Source: Stenotrophomonas sp. ESTM1D_MKCIP4_1
GTDB lineage: Bacteria; Pseudomonadota; Gammaproteobacteria; Xanthomonadales; Xanthomonadaceae
Length of the DNA stretch: 64,000 bases
Reading direction: 5' to 3'
Assembly: GCF_003086895.1 (NCBI RefSeq)
Contig: NZ_CP026004.1
Span: 870,084 to 934,083 of the forward strand
In this document: positions 39,437 through 52,520 of the stretch, one piece after another
Layout of the letters: each line of letters opens with the position of its first letter
Numbering within the stretch: position 1 is the first letter of the stretch
Program-made: the position numbers and the translations under genes
Notes under the pieces: generated by a model
The model's input: only the letters and a program-made list of their open reading frames with translations
What the model was told of the DNA's origin: nothing
Database searches by the model: none

Positions 39437-39895
39437 TTACGACTGGCGAGGCTTGAGGTTCTGCACCTTATAGAAGGTGTGATCGCCGATGGTTGCCACC
39501 TGATAGGCGTTGCGCCAGTTCGGGCTGGCAATGGACAGCGCGGCGAAGTGGCTGGCGCCGGGCACGATCTCGCGGCGTTCGCCGGCCGGCAGCGCCCAGT
39601 TGCGCTCGGCGTCGAAGGCCACGTTCATCGCCTCGCTCCAGGCGGCATCGTTGCCCAGCTGGGTGCCGGGGGACACGATGGTCGGGGCGAACTGCTTGCG
39701 CGCGGTGACCACCTGGCACATCGAATCACCCCACAGGCCACTGTCGAGGCGGCGCAGGGCCACTTCGGCGACGGCCTGCTGGCCGCGCAGGGTCTGGTCG
39801 CGGGCTTCCAGGTAAACGGTGGTGCTCAAACACAATGAATCAGCGGCCGGCTGCGGCAACAACTGCGACAGCCAGAGAATCCAGGCCAGTTTCAT
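39437..39895 (-). CDS. SleB-like cell wall hydrolase
   Basis: This 152-residue protein fits the hydrolase_2 (SleB/CwlJ) family, which cuts peptidoglycan. Visible family features are TTVYLEARDQTLRGQQAVAEV (about 25-45) with the catalytic glutamate in YLEAR, and a C-terminal segment with HFAAL and YKVQNLK. A hydrophobic N-terminal stretch (MKLAWILWLSQLLPQPAADS) probably directs export. AGGAG stands before the start. In species without spores such proteins are thought to act in cell wall remodelling. Confidence 0.82.
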   Translation of the reverse strand: MKLAWILWLSQLLPQPAADSLCLSTTVYLEARDQTLRGQQAVAEVALRRLDSGLWGDSMCQVVTARKQFAPTIVSPGTQLGNDAAWSEAMNVAFDAERNWALPAGERREIVPGASHFAALSIASPNWRNAYQVATIGDHTFYKVQNLKPRQS

Positions 39896-40190
39896 ATAAC
39901 TCCTTGCTCCGTGTGGGCCGCACCTCGGGGTTCCCGCAGCGGGGGCTGCGGGCCGGGGTACGACTTGGCGTCATGGGGAGGCGGCCATCGGGGCCGCCCC
40001 GTGGGCGGCCCCAAAAGAAACGATCAGTCCGATCGAGGGGGCCGCGCCGGCTCACCGGGAACTGGCTGGTGAGCAGAAAGTTGGCGCAAGGTAGGGGGGG
40101 ATTGCCGAACGCATCCTGAATCGGCTTGCTTGACATTCAGGTTCGGAGCAGGGGGTGGAAATCAGATCCGGCCCCCCATTCAGGTCGCAA
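39896..40190. other. Spacer with GC-rich hairpin
   Basis: This 295-base gap upstream of the SleB-like gene and downstream of fadH has no gene that I can support. A 10-bp stem (GGGGCCGCCC with GGGCGGCCCC, 39990-40012) is the main feature. It is not followed by a T-run in either direction, so its role is unclear. Confidence 0.5.
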
Positions 40191-42358
<2,168 letters not shown>

Positions 42359-42952
42359 CGGAGCCGGGCGGCCGATGCCGAACCAGCCCAGCGTGAAGCC
42401 GCACAGCGGGCCGATCAGCAGGGCGAAGGCCAGGGTGCCCGCGCCGATGTTGCCACCCAACCACCAGCCCACCGCCAGCGCACTGCCTTCGATGAGGGTG
42501 CGGACTTTCCATATCGGCCAGCCGGTGCGCGCATGCAGGCCGGTCATCAGCCCATCGCGGGGGCCGGGGCCCAGGCGAGCGCCGATGTACAGGCCGGTAG
42601 CCAGCGCGATCAGCAGCAGCCCGGCGCAGAACAGCAGCAGCTGCCAGCCGAGGCCCACCGCCGGTGGCAGCAGCCAGAGGCCGAACTGTGCGGATGGACC
42701 GATCAGCAGCACGTTCAGCACGGTGCCCACACCGGGCTTCTGCCGCAGCGGCCACCACAGCAGCAGCACGGCCAGGCCGACCAGATTGGTGACCATTCCG
42801 AACGACAGCGGCGAATGCAGGGTGATGCCCTGTGACAGCACGTCCCACGGCGCCACACCGATGGCGGCACGCACCATCAGGGCAATGCCGGACCCATACA
42901 GGAACAGGCCGGTGACAAGCTGCAGCAGGCGCAGGGGGAGGGCGGTGGGCAT

Positions 42953-43576
42953 CGGCGGTCCAGAGTGGGGAGGGTCTGTTCCCACCGTAATGTCTGTTCA
43001 AGCTTCGTTATAGATACAGATGCGGGCGGATCCGACATCACAGGTCAGTTACAGCCATGTGCGAACCCGGCCCCTGGCCAACGCGGTCCATTCCACTTAA
43101 CTGACGCGATTGGCGTTAATCCGTTCCCGCCGTGCGCGGCCCTGCTGGGGCGTTGCGGGAAACGCAGAATATCGGCCGCGCGCTGCGACGGATTCTCTGT
43201 TCATGACCCCCGGTTCGAGCGTGTCCCGGTTGCGTAACGTGCGCCCAGCAAAAGGTTCCTCACGTGGATGGGTATGCACTGAATCCCCTCGGGAAGGGCT
43301 CTGCCAAACCTGTCGCTTACTCCCCTTAATCCCCTCCAAACCCTTGTCGCGCGGGGGTCTTGCGGATTTTCATGATCCTGTATAGGGTTTCAACGTCGGA
43401 CCGGAGGCCGGCCGGGTGCGACGCTTCACATGTTACGTGACTGTTAACATGGCCTTCACCCGCCTGAGCATAATGTTCGCGGCGGTGGCGTGCTGAATCG
43501 GCTGTCGAACCTCGACGCAGTAGTGCTGGCCCATGCCTCTACCGGTTTCATACCCCCGAAATAGGAGCTGTACTCA
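42953..43576. other. Long intergenic region upstream of ompA
   Basis: No gene or RNA can be supported in this 624-base gap between divergent genes. It should hold both promoters. Upstream of ompA are TTAACA (43444-43449) and CATAAT (43469-43474), 19 bases apart, and an alternative TTGCGG with TATAGG (43360-43386). A 7-base inverted repeat lies at 43429-43451. The ompA leader would be about 95 bases from the nearer promoter. AGGAG precedes the ompA ATG. Confidence 0.5.
43429..43451. promoter_or_regulatory. Inverted repeat upstream of ompA
   Basis: CATGTTA and TAACATG flank 9 bases. The right arm overlaps a possible -35 box (TTAACA), a position suited to an operator. The regulator is unknown. 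Confidence 0.4.
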
Positions 43577-44671
43577 ATGAACAAGAAGATCCTTACTGCC
43601 GCGCTGCTGGGTGGTCTGGCTTTCGCCCAGGCTGCGTCCGCGCAGGAGTTCGATGACCGCTGGTACCTGACCGGTTCGGCCGGCTTCAACTTCCAGGACA
43701 GCGACCGTCTGACCAACGATGCTCCGTTCGTCACCCTGGGCCTGGGTAAGTTCATCAGCCCGAACTGGTCGCTGGACGGTGAGCTGAACTACCAGAACCC
43801 GAATTTCGACGCCAACCAGGATCTGAACTGGTCGCAGTACGGCGTGTCGTTCGACATGCGTCGCCACTTCATCAAGGAAGGCCGCGGCTGGAACCCGTAC
43901 ATCGTCGGTGGCCTGGGCTACCAGAAGTCGGAAGAAGAGTACGCTGCCGTCAACAACAACGGTCCGCGTGAGCGCAAGGACGGCAACCTGTCGGCCAAGC
44001 TGGGCGTCGGTCTGCAGACCACCTTTGAAAAGCGCGTTGCTGTCCGCGCCGAAGTGGCCTACCGCGCTGACTTCGACGACCAGAGCGTTGCCGCTCCGAA
44101 CGAAAGCTGGTTCGGCGACGTGCTGGCTTCGGTCGGCGTCGTGATCCCGCTGGGCCCGGCCCCGGTGGCTGCTGTTGCTCCGGCTCCGGCTCCGGTTGCC
44201 CCGAGCTGCGCCGACCTGGATGACGACGGTGACGGCGTCAACAACTGCGACGACAAGTGCCCGAACTCGCAGCCGGGTCAGACCATCGGTCCGGACGGTT
44301 GCCCGGTGCCGGTTTCGATCGACCTGAAGGGCGTCAACTTCGACTTCGACAAGTCGAACCTGCGTCCGGACGCCGTGGCCATCCTGTCGGAAGCTTCGGA
44401 AATCCTGAAGCGTTACCCGGATCTGCGCGTTGAAGTGGCCGGTCACACCGACTCGAAGGGTACCGACGCTTACAACCAGAAGCTGTCCGAGCGTCGCGCC
44501 ACCGCCGTGTACAACTACCTGACCCAGAACGGTGTGGACGCCAGCCGTCTGCAGGGCCCGATCGGCTACGGCGAGAGCCGTCCGATTGCTCCGAACACCA
44601 ACCCGGATGGTTCGGATAACCCGGAAGGTCGCGCCAAGAACCGTCGTACCGAGCTGAACGTCCAGAACTAA
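43577..44671 (+). CDS. ompA: OmpA-family outer membrane protein
   Basis: This major outer membrane protein anchors the outer membrane to peptidoglycan. It has 364 residues. The signal peptide (1-22) ends ASA before QEFDDRW, and an eight-strand barrel follows (to about 185). Then come a Pro/Ala hinge (PAPVAAVAPAPAPVAPS), a calcium-type repeat (DLDDDGDGVNNCDDKCP) and the OmpA domain with NFDFDKSNLRPDA and VEVAGHTDSKGTDAYNQKLS. The codon use is strongly biased to common codons, as in the ribosomal genes, which fits high expression. A strong terminator follows. Confidence 0.95.
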   Translation: MNKKILTAALLGGLAFAQAASAQEFDDRWYLTGSAGFNFQDSDRLTNDAPFVTLGLGKFISPNWSLDGELNYQNPNFDANQDLNWSQYGVSFDMRRHFIKEGRGWNPYIVGGLGYQKSEEEYAAVNNNGPRERKDGNLSAKLGVGLQTTFEKRVAVRAEVAYRADFDDQSVAAPNESWFGDVLASVGVVIPLGPAPVAAVAPAPAPVAPSCADLDDDGDGVNNCDDKCPNSQPGQTIGPDGCPVPVSIDLKGVNFDFDKSNLRPDAVAILSEASEILKRYPDLRVEVAGHTDSKGTDAYNQKLSERRATAVYNYLTQNGVDASRLQGPIGYGESRPIAPNTNPDGSDNPEGRAKNRRTELNVQN

Positions 44672-44699
44672 GTTCTGACGCTCCGCCAGTAAGACACTG

Positions 44700-44731
44700 C
44701 AGGACCCGGCTTCGGCCGGGTCCTGTTGTTT
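44700..44731 (+). terminator. Terminator after ompA
   Basis: CAGGACCCGGC pairs with GCCGGGTCCTG around a TTCG loop, followed by TTGTTTGT. Confidence 0.85.
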
Positions 44732-44887
44732 GTGGCCTGCGAAAACGCGGCGCCTGCCTGTAAACAACCGTTCGTCGGCATTTTGCCCACAAAACCAATG
44801 AGTTGGCGTATTCATTGAAAGTGGCGCTTGAAAGCTGTCGCGGCATTGCTAAACTCGCCGCGTCACTTCCTTTCGTGGATGCCCCTC

Positions 44888-45400
44888 ATGCTGCGCTCTG
44901 CATCGGCCGCCGTCCTGGCGCTGGCCCTGGTTCCCGTCGCCCACGCGGCGGTCGATTGCTCGGTCAACACCAGCGCCTCGCCGCTGCCCCTGCCGGCCAC
45001 GGCCATCGCGCCGGTGGCTGATGAGCTCTACATCCGCGGTACCCAGCTGGGCATGTCTGCCGGCGTGCTGGGCAGTAGCTACGACCCCTCGCAGTCGCTG
45101 GACCAGGTGCTGCAGCGCCTGCGCATTGACGGCTGCCAGAACATCGCCAAGGCCATTCCCAGCGCACCGGCGGTGAAGCCGAACGATCCGGCCGCGTACA
45201 AGCCGCAGACCGAGTTCGACAACACCCCCTGGCGTTTTGACATGAGCCAGAACGGCAAGCGCATGACCGCCGAAGAGTTCGACGCCTGGATGAAGGCGCG
45301 CGGCGTGCGTGTGGTCAAGGCGCGACCGGCACCTGCGGCCGCTGTGACCCCGGCCCCCACCGAAGCACCGGCTGATACCAAGCCGGGCGAGAAGAAGTAA
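44888..45400 (+). CDS. Small exported protein with an EF-hand-like motif
   Basis: I do not recognise a family. The 170-residue protein has a clear signal peptide (MLRSASAAVLALALVPVAHA, cleavage before AVDCS). Its C-terminal part contains GKRMTAEEFDAWMKARGVRV, which closely matches a segment of the lipoprotein gene at 46317. The motif looks like a degenerate EF-hand loop and exit helix. The tail is Pro/Ala/Lys-rich. ATGs at 44879 and 44888 are both possible; the second starts directly at the signal peptide. Confidence 0.7.
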   Translation: MLRSASAAVLALALVPVAHAAVDCSVNTSASPLPLPATAIAPVADELYIRGTQLGMSAGVLGSSYDPSQSLDQVLQRLRIDGCQNIAKAIPSAPAVKPNDPAAYKPQTEFDNTPWRFDMSQNGKRMTAEEFDAWMKARGVRVVKARPAPAAAVTPAPTEAPADTKPGEKK

Positions 45401-45420
45401 GCCGCGCGGGGAGCAGAGGC

Positions 45421-46230
45421 TTGCGCACGCGCCGCCCTCCTGCCGCCCCCGCCGCCCGCTCCCACGCCCCGCGTGGGCGTGCGAAACCCGCTGCCGCACC
45501 TGCCGGTGTCCGCCATGGCCTGGCGCGCGTGCTGTCCAAGGCGGGGATCTGTTCGCGCACCGAAGCCACACGCTGGATCGCCGAAGGTCGCGTGCGGGTA
45601 TCCGGACGCATCGTCCGTGATCCCGAGTTTCCAATTGCACAGCCGGCACCGCCGATTGAAGTGGATGGCCAGCCCTTGGGCGCGCCGCAGCGCCTGTACC
45701 TGATGCTCAACAAGCCGCGCGGGGTGGTGACCACTGTGCAGGACGAGCGCGGCCGCGACACCGTCTACCGCTGCTTCGATGGCGCGGGCCTGCCCTGGAT
45801 CGCGCCGGTCGGGCGGCTGGACAAGGCCAGCGAAGGCCTGCTGCTGTTCAGCAACGATCCGCAGTGGGCGGCGCGCCTGACCGACCCGCAGACCGGGCCG
45901 GACAAGACCTACCACGTACAGATCGACCGCCTGCCGGACGAGGCCGCGCTGGCCGCGCTGCAGGCCGGCATCGACGACGAGGGCGAGTTCCTGGTCGCCC
46001 GTGCCGTGCGCGTGCTGCGCAGCGGCGACAAGACCGCATGGCTGGAAGTGGTGCTGGAAGAGGGCCGCAACCGTCATATCCGCCGCCTGCTGGCGGCCTT
46101 CGACCTGCAGGTGCTGCGCCTGGTCCGGGTTGCGATCGGTGGGCTGGCGCTCGGCGATCTCGGCAAGGGCCAGTGGCGGGTGCTGGAGGTCAGTGACCAG
46201 CAGCGGCTGGGGGCCGCTGCGCCGGGCTGA
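45421..46230 (+). CDS. RsuA/RluB-type pseudouridine synthase
   Basis: This enzyme converts a uridine in rRNA to pseudouridine. It starts at TTG, with GGGGAG 7 bases upstream, and has 269 residues. A basic N-terminal tail (1-30, rich in Arg, Pro and Ala) precedes an S4 domain (about 32-75, LARVLSKAGICSRTEA). The catalytic domain has the motif GRLDKASEGLLLFSND with the active aspartate and RNRHIRRLLAAF near the end. RluB, RluE and RluF are all possible; RluB fits the S4 domain best. It lies between two related small exported proteins. Confidence 0.85.
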   Translation: MRTRRPPAAPAARSHAPRGRAKPAAAPAGVRHGLARVLSKAGICSRTEATRWIAEGRVRVSGRIVRDPEFPIAQPAPPIEVDGQPLGAPQRLYLMLNKPRGVVTTVQDERGRDTVYRCFDGAGLPWIAPVGRLDKASEGLLLFSNDPQWAARLTDPQTGPDKTYHVQIDRLPDEAALAALQAGIDDEGEFLVARAVRVLRSGDKTAWLEVVLEEGRNRHIRRLLAAFDLQVLRLVRVAIGGLALGDLGKGQWRVLEVSDQQRLGAAAPG

Positions 46231-46316
46231 AGTCCGGCCCACGGCCGGCAGCCGCCGGCCACCGTTCCAGGCGTAGGGGGCGTCTGGCTTTCGATTGACT
46301 TGAACGGAGCGTGCCC

Positions 46317-46652
46317 ATGTACCCGACCCTCGACCGAACCCTGCGCTGCGCCGGCCTGTTGCTGCCGCTTGCCGTGCTGACCGCCTGTGGCGGCCACAAG
46401 AAGGTGGCCAAGGCAGAAACCCCGGTGGAAACGCCGGTGGTGGAAGTGAAAACCCCGGAACTGGACGGCCGCGGCAGTTACCGCTTCATGATGAGTGACG
46501 GCGACCGCAAGATGACCGCCGATGAGTTCGATGCCTGGATGAAGGCCAACGGCATCCGCGTGGCCAAGGGCAATGCCGCGGACGCCGCCGCCACGCCGGT
46601 GGTGGTGGCCAGCAAGGACGAGCCCAAGGACAAGAAGAAAAAGAAGAAGTGA
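46317..46652 (+). CDS. Small lipoprotein with an EF-hand-like motif
   Basis: I do not recognise a family. The 111-residue protein has a lipoprotein signal peptide ending in the lipobox LTAC (Cys near 23). The core contains DRKMTADEFDAWMKANGIRV, very similar to the segment in the gene at 44888. The loop could be read as a weak EF-hand (Asp at positions 3 and 5, Glu at 12), but position 1 is not acidic. The C terminus is a run of lysines (KDKKKKKK). ACGGAG lies 7 bases before the ATG. Confidence 0.72.
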   Translation: MYPTLDRTLRCAGLLLPLAVLTACGGHKKVAKAETPVETPVVEVKTPELDGRGSYRFMMSDGDRKMTADEFDAWMKANGIRVAKGNAADAAATPVVVASKDEPKDKKKKKK

Positions 46653-46680
46653 CGCGTATCGCGCGCTGCGCCCCTGGCAC

Positions 46681-46751
46681 GTGCCGACCTTGGTCGGCAC
46701 GCATCGGGTGATGGGGTCAGAGTCCTTCCCGGCGGAAAGGGATCCGACCCC
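46681..46751. repeat. REP palindrome and GGGGTCAG-family copy
   Basis: GTGCCGACC-TT-GGTCGGCAC (46681-46700) is followed by a GGGGTCAG-family palindrome (46713-46751) with the stem CCTTCCC with GGAAAGG. They lie between the lipoprotein gene and the convergent kbl gene. Confidence 0.75.
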
Positions 46752-46759
46752 GGCGCTTG

Positions 46760-47971
<1,212 letters not shown>

Positions 47972-48163
47972 GGCAGGCAGTCTTCGGCACGGGAAACCAG
48001 TGATTTTACCTGCCGGCGCCTGTTCCGGGGACCGGCGCGGTGTCTGGCCCGGGGCGGGGCCGGACAACAGTTGCATACGTGATTGTTGCATCGCAATATC
48101 AATCCGGTTAAAAAACCGTAAACCCCGTCGTACTGCCCACCCCCACGTCTGGAGAGACCCCGC

Positions 48164-48865
48164 ATGAACCACGCCACGCGCTGTACCGCCGCCGTTGTGC
48201 TCTGCGCCGCCCTGCTTGCCCCGTTTGCCGCCAGTGCGCAGGACGAAGCCGAATCGCCGTTCAGCTGGAACATCACCGGTGTCTCCGATTACGTGTTCCG
48301 TGGTGTGTCGCAGACCGACGAGAATCCCACCGGCCAGGCGGGCTTCACCTATACCTCGCCCGTGGGCCTGTATGCAGGCGTCTGGGGTTCGGGCGTGGAC
48401 TTCGGGGATGGCAGCCCGGACTTCGAGGTGGACTACTTCGTCGGCTACAACATCGACGTCAGCGAGAACGTGAACTTCGACGTGATGGTCAACCGTTACA
48501 CCTACCCGGGTGCCAGCGACCTGGCCTACAACGAGCTGATCACCAAGACCAGCTTCGCCAAGTACTACAACGTCACCGTGGCCTACAGCAACGACGTGTG
48601 GAACAGCAGCACCGATGGCTGGTACTACGCCGTGGGTGGCGAGTGGCCGCTGCCGAACGACTTCGCGATCACCGCCAATGTCGGCCGCAGCACCTTTGAA
48701 CATGGCCTGGCCAAGGACTACACCGATTTCAACATCGGCGTCAGCCGCGCCATCGGCCTGGTCAATGTTGGCCTGGGCTTCTACGGCACCGATGGCAATG
48801 GCCGCGACAACTCGGGCAAGCTGGCCGACAACCGCGTGGTGCTGACGGTATCGGTCGGCAAGTGA
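48164..48865 (+). CDS. TorF-family putative porin
   Basis: The 233-residue protein has a signal peptide (about 1-25, ending ASA before QDEAE) and alternating beta-strand sequence without a plug. This fits the TorF (Gcw_chp) group of putative outer membrane porins, with the N-terminal feature [21 protein letters not shown]. It ends in a short strand, [10 protein letters not shown] possible promoter has TTGCAT (48071-48076) and CAATAT (48094-48099) with 17-base spacing. A strong terminator follows. Confidence 0.85.
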   Translation: MNHATRCTAAVVLCAALLAPFAASAQDEAESPFSWNITGVSDYVFRGVSQTDENPTGQAGFTYTSPVGLYAGVWGSGVDFGDGSPDFEVDYFVGYNIDVSENVNFDVMVNRYTYPGASDLAYNELITKTSFAKYYNVTVAYSNDVWNSSTDGWYYAVGGEWPLPNDFAITANVGRSTFEHGLAKDYTDFNIGVSRAIGLVNVGLGFYGTDGNGRDNSGKLADNRVVLTVSVGK

Positions 48866-48887
48866 TCCGGCCTGGCTGAGGCCCACG

Positions 48888-48915
48888 AAAAAGGCGCCCG
48901 ATGGGCGCCTTTTTC
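48888..48915 (+). terminator. Terminator after the TorF-family porin gene
   Basis: AAAAAGGCGCCC pairs with GGGCGCCTTTTT around GAT. The A-run and T-run make it usable in both directions, so it may also stop transcripts from tdh. Confidence 0.9.
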
Positions 48916-49008
48916 ATTCCAGCAGCATTCCTGACCCCGGCTGGGGAAGAGCCCCCTTGTTGTTCAAGGGGGCGCGCCGAAGGCGCGGGGATAAGGAAGC
49001 CTGCGGGA

Positions 49009-49031
49009 GAACTGACCCGAAGGGTCAGTTC
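49009..49031 (-). other. Hairpin at the tdh end
   Basis: GAACTGACCC and GGGTCAGTTC pair around GAA. The stem overlaps the tdh stop codon. It is a candidate tdh terminator or 3'-end stabiliser. Confidence 0.5.
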
Positions 49032-50062
49032 CAGCTCAGGACGACCTTGCCGGCCTTGCCTTCTTCCATCAGGTCGAAGCCCTTCTGGAAATCGTCGATC
49101 GGCAGCTGGTGGGTCATGACCTTGCCCAGCGGGAAACCGGACAGCACCAGCTGGGTCATCTTGTACCAAGTCTCGTACATCTTGCGGCCGTAGATGCCCT
49201 GCACGGTCAGGCCCTTGAAGATGATCTTGTCCCAGTCGCAGCCGGCGCCCTTGGGCATGATGCCGAGCATGGCGATCTTGCCGCCGTGGTACATGCAGTC
49301 CAGCATGTCGTTGAAGGCGCGCGGATTGCCGCTCATTTCCAGGCCCACGTCGAAGCCCTCCATGTGCAGTTCCTTCATCACGTCCTTCAGCGACGTGTTG
49401 GTGACATTGACCACGCGGGTCGCGCCCATGTCGGCGGCCAGCTTCAGGCGGAAGTCGTTGACGTCGGTGACCACCACGTTGCGCGCGCCGATGTGCTTGC
49501 AGATGCCGGCGGCGATGATGCCGATCGGGCCGGCACCGGTGATCAGCACGTCTTCACCGATCACGTCGAATTCCAGCGCGCAGTGCGCGGCGTTGCCGTA
49601 GGGGTCGAAGAACGCGGCCAGTTCGGACGGGATCTGGTCGGGGATCGGCCACAGGTTGCTGGCCGGCATCACCATGTATTCGGCGAAGGCGCCGTTGACG
49701 TTCACGCCGATGCCGACGGTGTTCGGGCACAGGTGCGGGCGGCCGCCGCGGCAGTTGCGGCAGTGGCCGCACACGATGTGGCCTTCGGCCGACACGCGCT
49801 GGCCGACTTCATAGCCGGTGACGGCCGAGCCGAGTTCGGCGATGCGGCCCACGAATTCGTGGCCGATGGTCAGGCCCGGCTTGATGGTGCGCTGGCTCCA
49901 TTCGTCCCACAGGTAGATGTGCAGGTCGGTGCCGCAGATGGCGGTCTTTTCCAGCTTGATCAGGACCTCGTTCGGGCCCGGGGTCGGCACCGGAACCTCT
50001 TCGAGCCAGATGCCCTTGGCTGCTTCGCGCTTGACCAGGGCCTTCATCGTTTGCTGCGCCAT
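49025..50062 (-). CDS. tdh: L-threonine 3-dehydrogenase
   Basis: Tdh oxidises threonine to 2-amino-3-ketobutyrate with NAD; Kbl then makes glycine and acetyl-CoA. The zinc-dependent alcohol dehydrogenase-type protein has 345 residues. Catalytic zinc is bound around AICGTDLH (Cys43), and structural zinc by the four cysteines of [15 protein letters not shown]. The NAD fold carries GAGPIGI. Cys43 is Cys38 in E. coli, so Met6 at 50047 is a possible start as well, giving 340 residues. Confidence 0.95.
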   Translation of the reverse strand: MAQQTMKALVKREAAKGIWLEEVPVPTPGPNEVLIKLEKTAICGTDLHIYLWDEWSQRTIKPGLTIGHEFVGRIAELGSAVTGYEVGQRVSAEGHIVCGHCRNCRGGRPHLCPNTVGIGVNVNGAFAEYMVMPASNLWPIPDQIPSELAAFFDPYGNAAHCALEFDVIGEDVLITGAGPIGIIAAGICKHIGARNVVVTDVNDFRLKLAADMGATRVVNVTNTSLKDVMKELHMEGFDVGLEMSGNPRAFNDMLDCMYHGGKIAMLGIMPKGAGCDWDKIIFKGLTVQGIYGRKMYETWYKMTQLVLSGFPLGKVMTHQLPIDDFQKGFDLMEEGKAGKVVLSWN

Positions 50063-50356
50063 CGGGTGGAACTCATCAGGGGGAAACTGCGGATTATAGA
50101 GGCCTGCGCGGAATTCCCATGTTGCGCTGCGGGTGCTTTGGCGGAACGAAAGGACGGGGAGGGTGGGCGTTTCGCACGCTGCGCGAACGGCGGCGCCTGC
50201 CTTCCCCCGGGGGTGGCCACGCGCCCTCCGGAGGCCCTAAGGGAGCGCGGAGGCCATCCGCCCGGATAGGGGGGCGGGCCAGCCCATGACTTCCGGGGAT
50301 CGGGGCGGGGCAGGGGCTGGGCTACACTCGGCGGTTCTTTCACCAGGGGCCGCTCC

Positions 50357-52519
50357 ATGCGCTCGAACCTGCTTGCTTTCTCCGTCGTCGCCAGCCTCGG
50401 GCTGGTCCAGGTCGCCCATGCCGCCGAAGGCATGTGGGTGCCGCAGCAGCTGCCGGAAATCGCCGGTCCGCTGCAGAAGGCCGGCCTGAAGCTGTCCCCT
50501 GAACAGCTGGCCGACCTGACCGGCGACCCGATGGGCGCGGTGGTCGCACTCGGCGGCTGCACCGCCAGCTTCGTTTCCCCGCAGGGCCTGGTGGTCACCA
50601 ACCACCACTGCGCCTACGGTGCCATCCAGCTCAATTCGACCGCGCAGAAGAACCTGATCAAGGATGGCTTCAACGCACCGACCCTGAAGGACGAACTGAG
50701 CGCCGGCCCGAACGCGCGCGTGTTCGTGCTCGACCAGATCACCGACGTCACCGCCCAGGCCAAGGCGGCCATCGCAGCGGCCGGCAAGGACCCGCTGGCC
50801 CGCAGCCGCGCGCTGGATGCCTTCGACAAGGCCCAGGTGGCCGCCTGTGAAGCCGATGCCGGCTTCCGTTGCCGCCTGTACTCGTTCAGCGGTGGTAACA
50901 CCTACCGCCTGTTCCGCAACATGGAAATCAAGGATGTGCGCCTGGTCTACGCGCCCCCGGGCAGCGTCGGCAAGTTTGGTGGCGACATCGACAACTGGAT
51001 GTGGCCGCGCCACACCGGCGATTTCTCGTTCTACCGCGCCTACGTCGGCAAGGATGGCAAGCCGGCGGCGTTCTCGGCCGACAACGTGCCGTACCAGCCC
51101 AAGCACTTCCTGAAGTTCGCCGACCAGCCGCTGGGTGCCGACGACTTCGTGATGGTGGCCGGCTACCCGGGCCGCACCAACCGCTATGCCCTGGCCGGTG
51201 AGTTCAACGAGACCGCCAGCTTCACCTACCCGACCATCGCCCGGCACTACAACGCGGTGCTGAAGATGATCGACGAGGCCGGCAAGGCCGACCCGGACGT
51301 GAAGGTGAAGTACGCCGCCACCGCCGCCAGCATGAACAACGTGGCCAAGAATTACCTGGGCCAGCTGGAAGGCTTCAAGCGCATCGACGCAGCCGGCCAG
51401 AAGCAGGCCGAAGAAGCAGCCGTGCTGGCCTGGCTGAAGAAGCAGGGTGCCGCCGGCAAGCCGGCCCTGGCCGCGCATGCCCAGCTGCTCAAGCACCTGG
51501 ATACCAGCAAGGCCACGCGTGAGCGCGATCTGTTCGTGTCGCAGTTCAACAACACTTCGGCGGTCAGCGCCGCCATCACCTTGTACCGCCTGTCGATCGA
51601 GCGCGCCAAGCCGGATGCCGAGCGCGAAGCGGGCTACCAGCAGCGCGACCTGACCACCATCGAAGGTGGCCTGAAGCAGATGGACCGCCGCTACGTGGCG
51701 AAGATGGACCAGCAGCTGCAGACCTACTGGCTGGACCAGTACGTGGCCCTGCCGGCCGCACAGCGCGACAACGCCGTGCTGAACACCTGGCTGGGGGGCA
51801 GCGATGCCGCCGCCGTGAAGTCGCTGGTGGTCAAGCTGTCGGGCACCGAACTGGGTGGCCTGGACGCGCGTCTGAAGTGGTTCAACGCCGACCGCGCCGC
51901 CTTTGAAGCCAGTACCGACCCGGCCATCCAGTATGCGGTGGCCGTCATGCCGGCGCTGCTGAAGCAGGAAGAACAGCGCAAGATCCGTGAAGGCGAATCG
52001 CTGACCGCGCGTCCGCTGTACCTGCAGGCCGTGGCGGACTACAAGAAGAGCCAGGGCGAGTTCGTGTACCCCGATGCCAACCTGTCGCTGCGCATCACCT
52101 TCGGCAATGTGATGGGCTACGGCAAGGACGGCGTGCAGTACACCCCGTTCACCACCCTGGAAGGCGTGGCCGCGAAGGAAACCGGTGAAGATCCCTTCGA
52201 TTCGCCGAAGGCACTGCTCGCTGCGGTCAAGGCCAAGCGTTACGGTGGCCTGGAAGACAAGCGCATCGGTTCGGTGCCGGTGAACTTCCTGTCCAACCTG
52301 GACATCACCGGCGGCAACTCCGGTTCGCCGGTGCTGGATGCGCACGGCAAGCTGGTCGGCCTGGCCTTTGACGGCAACTGGGAATCGGTCAGCTCCAACT
52401 GGGTGTTCGACCCGGTGATGACCCGCATGATTGCCGTGGACAGCCGCTACATGCAGTGGATCATGCAGGAAGTGGCGCCGGCGCCGCAGCTGCTGAAGGA
52501 GCTGAACCTGGCGAAGTAA
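50357..52519 (+). CDS. S46 family dipeptidyl peptidase, DPP7 type
   Basis: This exported serine peptidase removes dipeptides from the N terminus of peptides. It has 720 residues with a signal peptide (cleavage after about 22, HAA). The catalytic residues are His84 (TNHHC), the aspartate in HTGDFSF and Ser655 (GGNSGSP). They sit two positions before those of DAP BII of Pseudoxanthomonas mexicana. Gly673 (FDGNW) is found in DPP7-type enzymes that prefer hydrophobic P1 residues, while DPP11 has Arg here. It probably acts in the periplasm, feeding peptide use. Confidence 0.92.
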   Translation: MRSNLLAFSVVASLGLVQVAHAAEGMWVPQQLPEIAGPLQKAGLKLSPEQLADLTGDPMGAVVALGGCTASFVSPQGLVVTNHHCAYGAIQLNSTAQKNLIKDGFNAPTLKDELSAGPNARVFVLDQITDVTAQAKAAIAAAGKDPLARSRALDAFDKAQVAACEADAGFRCRLYSFSGGNTYRLFRNMEIKDVRLVYAPPGSVGKFGGDIDNWMWPRHTGDFSFYRAYVGKDGKPAAFSADNVPYQPKHFLKFADQPLGADDFVMVAGYPGRTNRYALAGEFNETASFTYPTIARHYNAVLKMIDEAGKADPDVKVKYAATAASMNNVAKNYLGQLEGFKRIDAAGQKQAEEAAVLAWLKKQGAAGKPALAAHAQLLKHLDTSKATRERDLFVSQFNNTSAVSAAITLYRLSIERAKPDAEREAGYQQRDLTTIEGGLKQMDRRYVAKMDQQLQTYWLDQYVALPAAQRDNAVLNTWLGGSDAAAVKSLVVKLSGTELGGLDARLKWFNADRAAFEASTDPAIQYAVAVMPALLKQEEQRKIREGESLTARPLYLQAVADYKKSQGEFVYPDANLSLRITFGNVMGYGKDGVQYTPFTTLEGVAAKETGEDPFDSPKALLAAVKAKRYGGLEDKRIGSVPVNFLSNLDITGGNSGSPVLDAHGKLVGLAFDGNWESVSSNWVFDPVMTRMIAVDSRYMQWIMQEVAPAPQLLKELNLAK

Positions 52520-52520
52520 G

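Noticed and set aside
39990..40012. Intrinsic terminator for fadH
   Set aside because: The hairpin is strong, but in neither direction is it followed by a T-run; on the minus strand the T-run comes before the stem.
43195..43230. tRNA-like segment (GGTTCGAG near 43213)
   Set aside because: It resembles a T-loop, but no acceptor or anticodon stem can be paired around it.
50237..52345. Open frame of about 700 codons on the minus strand across the S46 peptidase gene
   Set aside because: Antisense shadow; the peptidase has a full catalytic triad and signal peptide.
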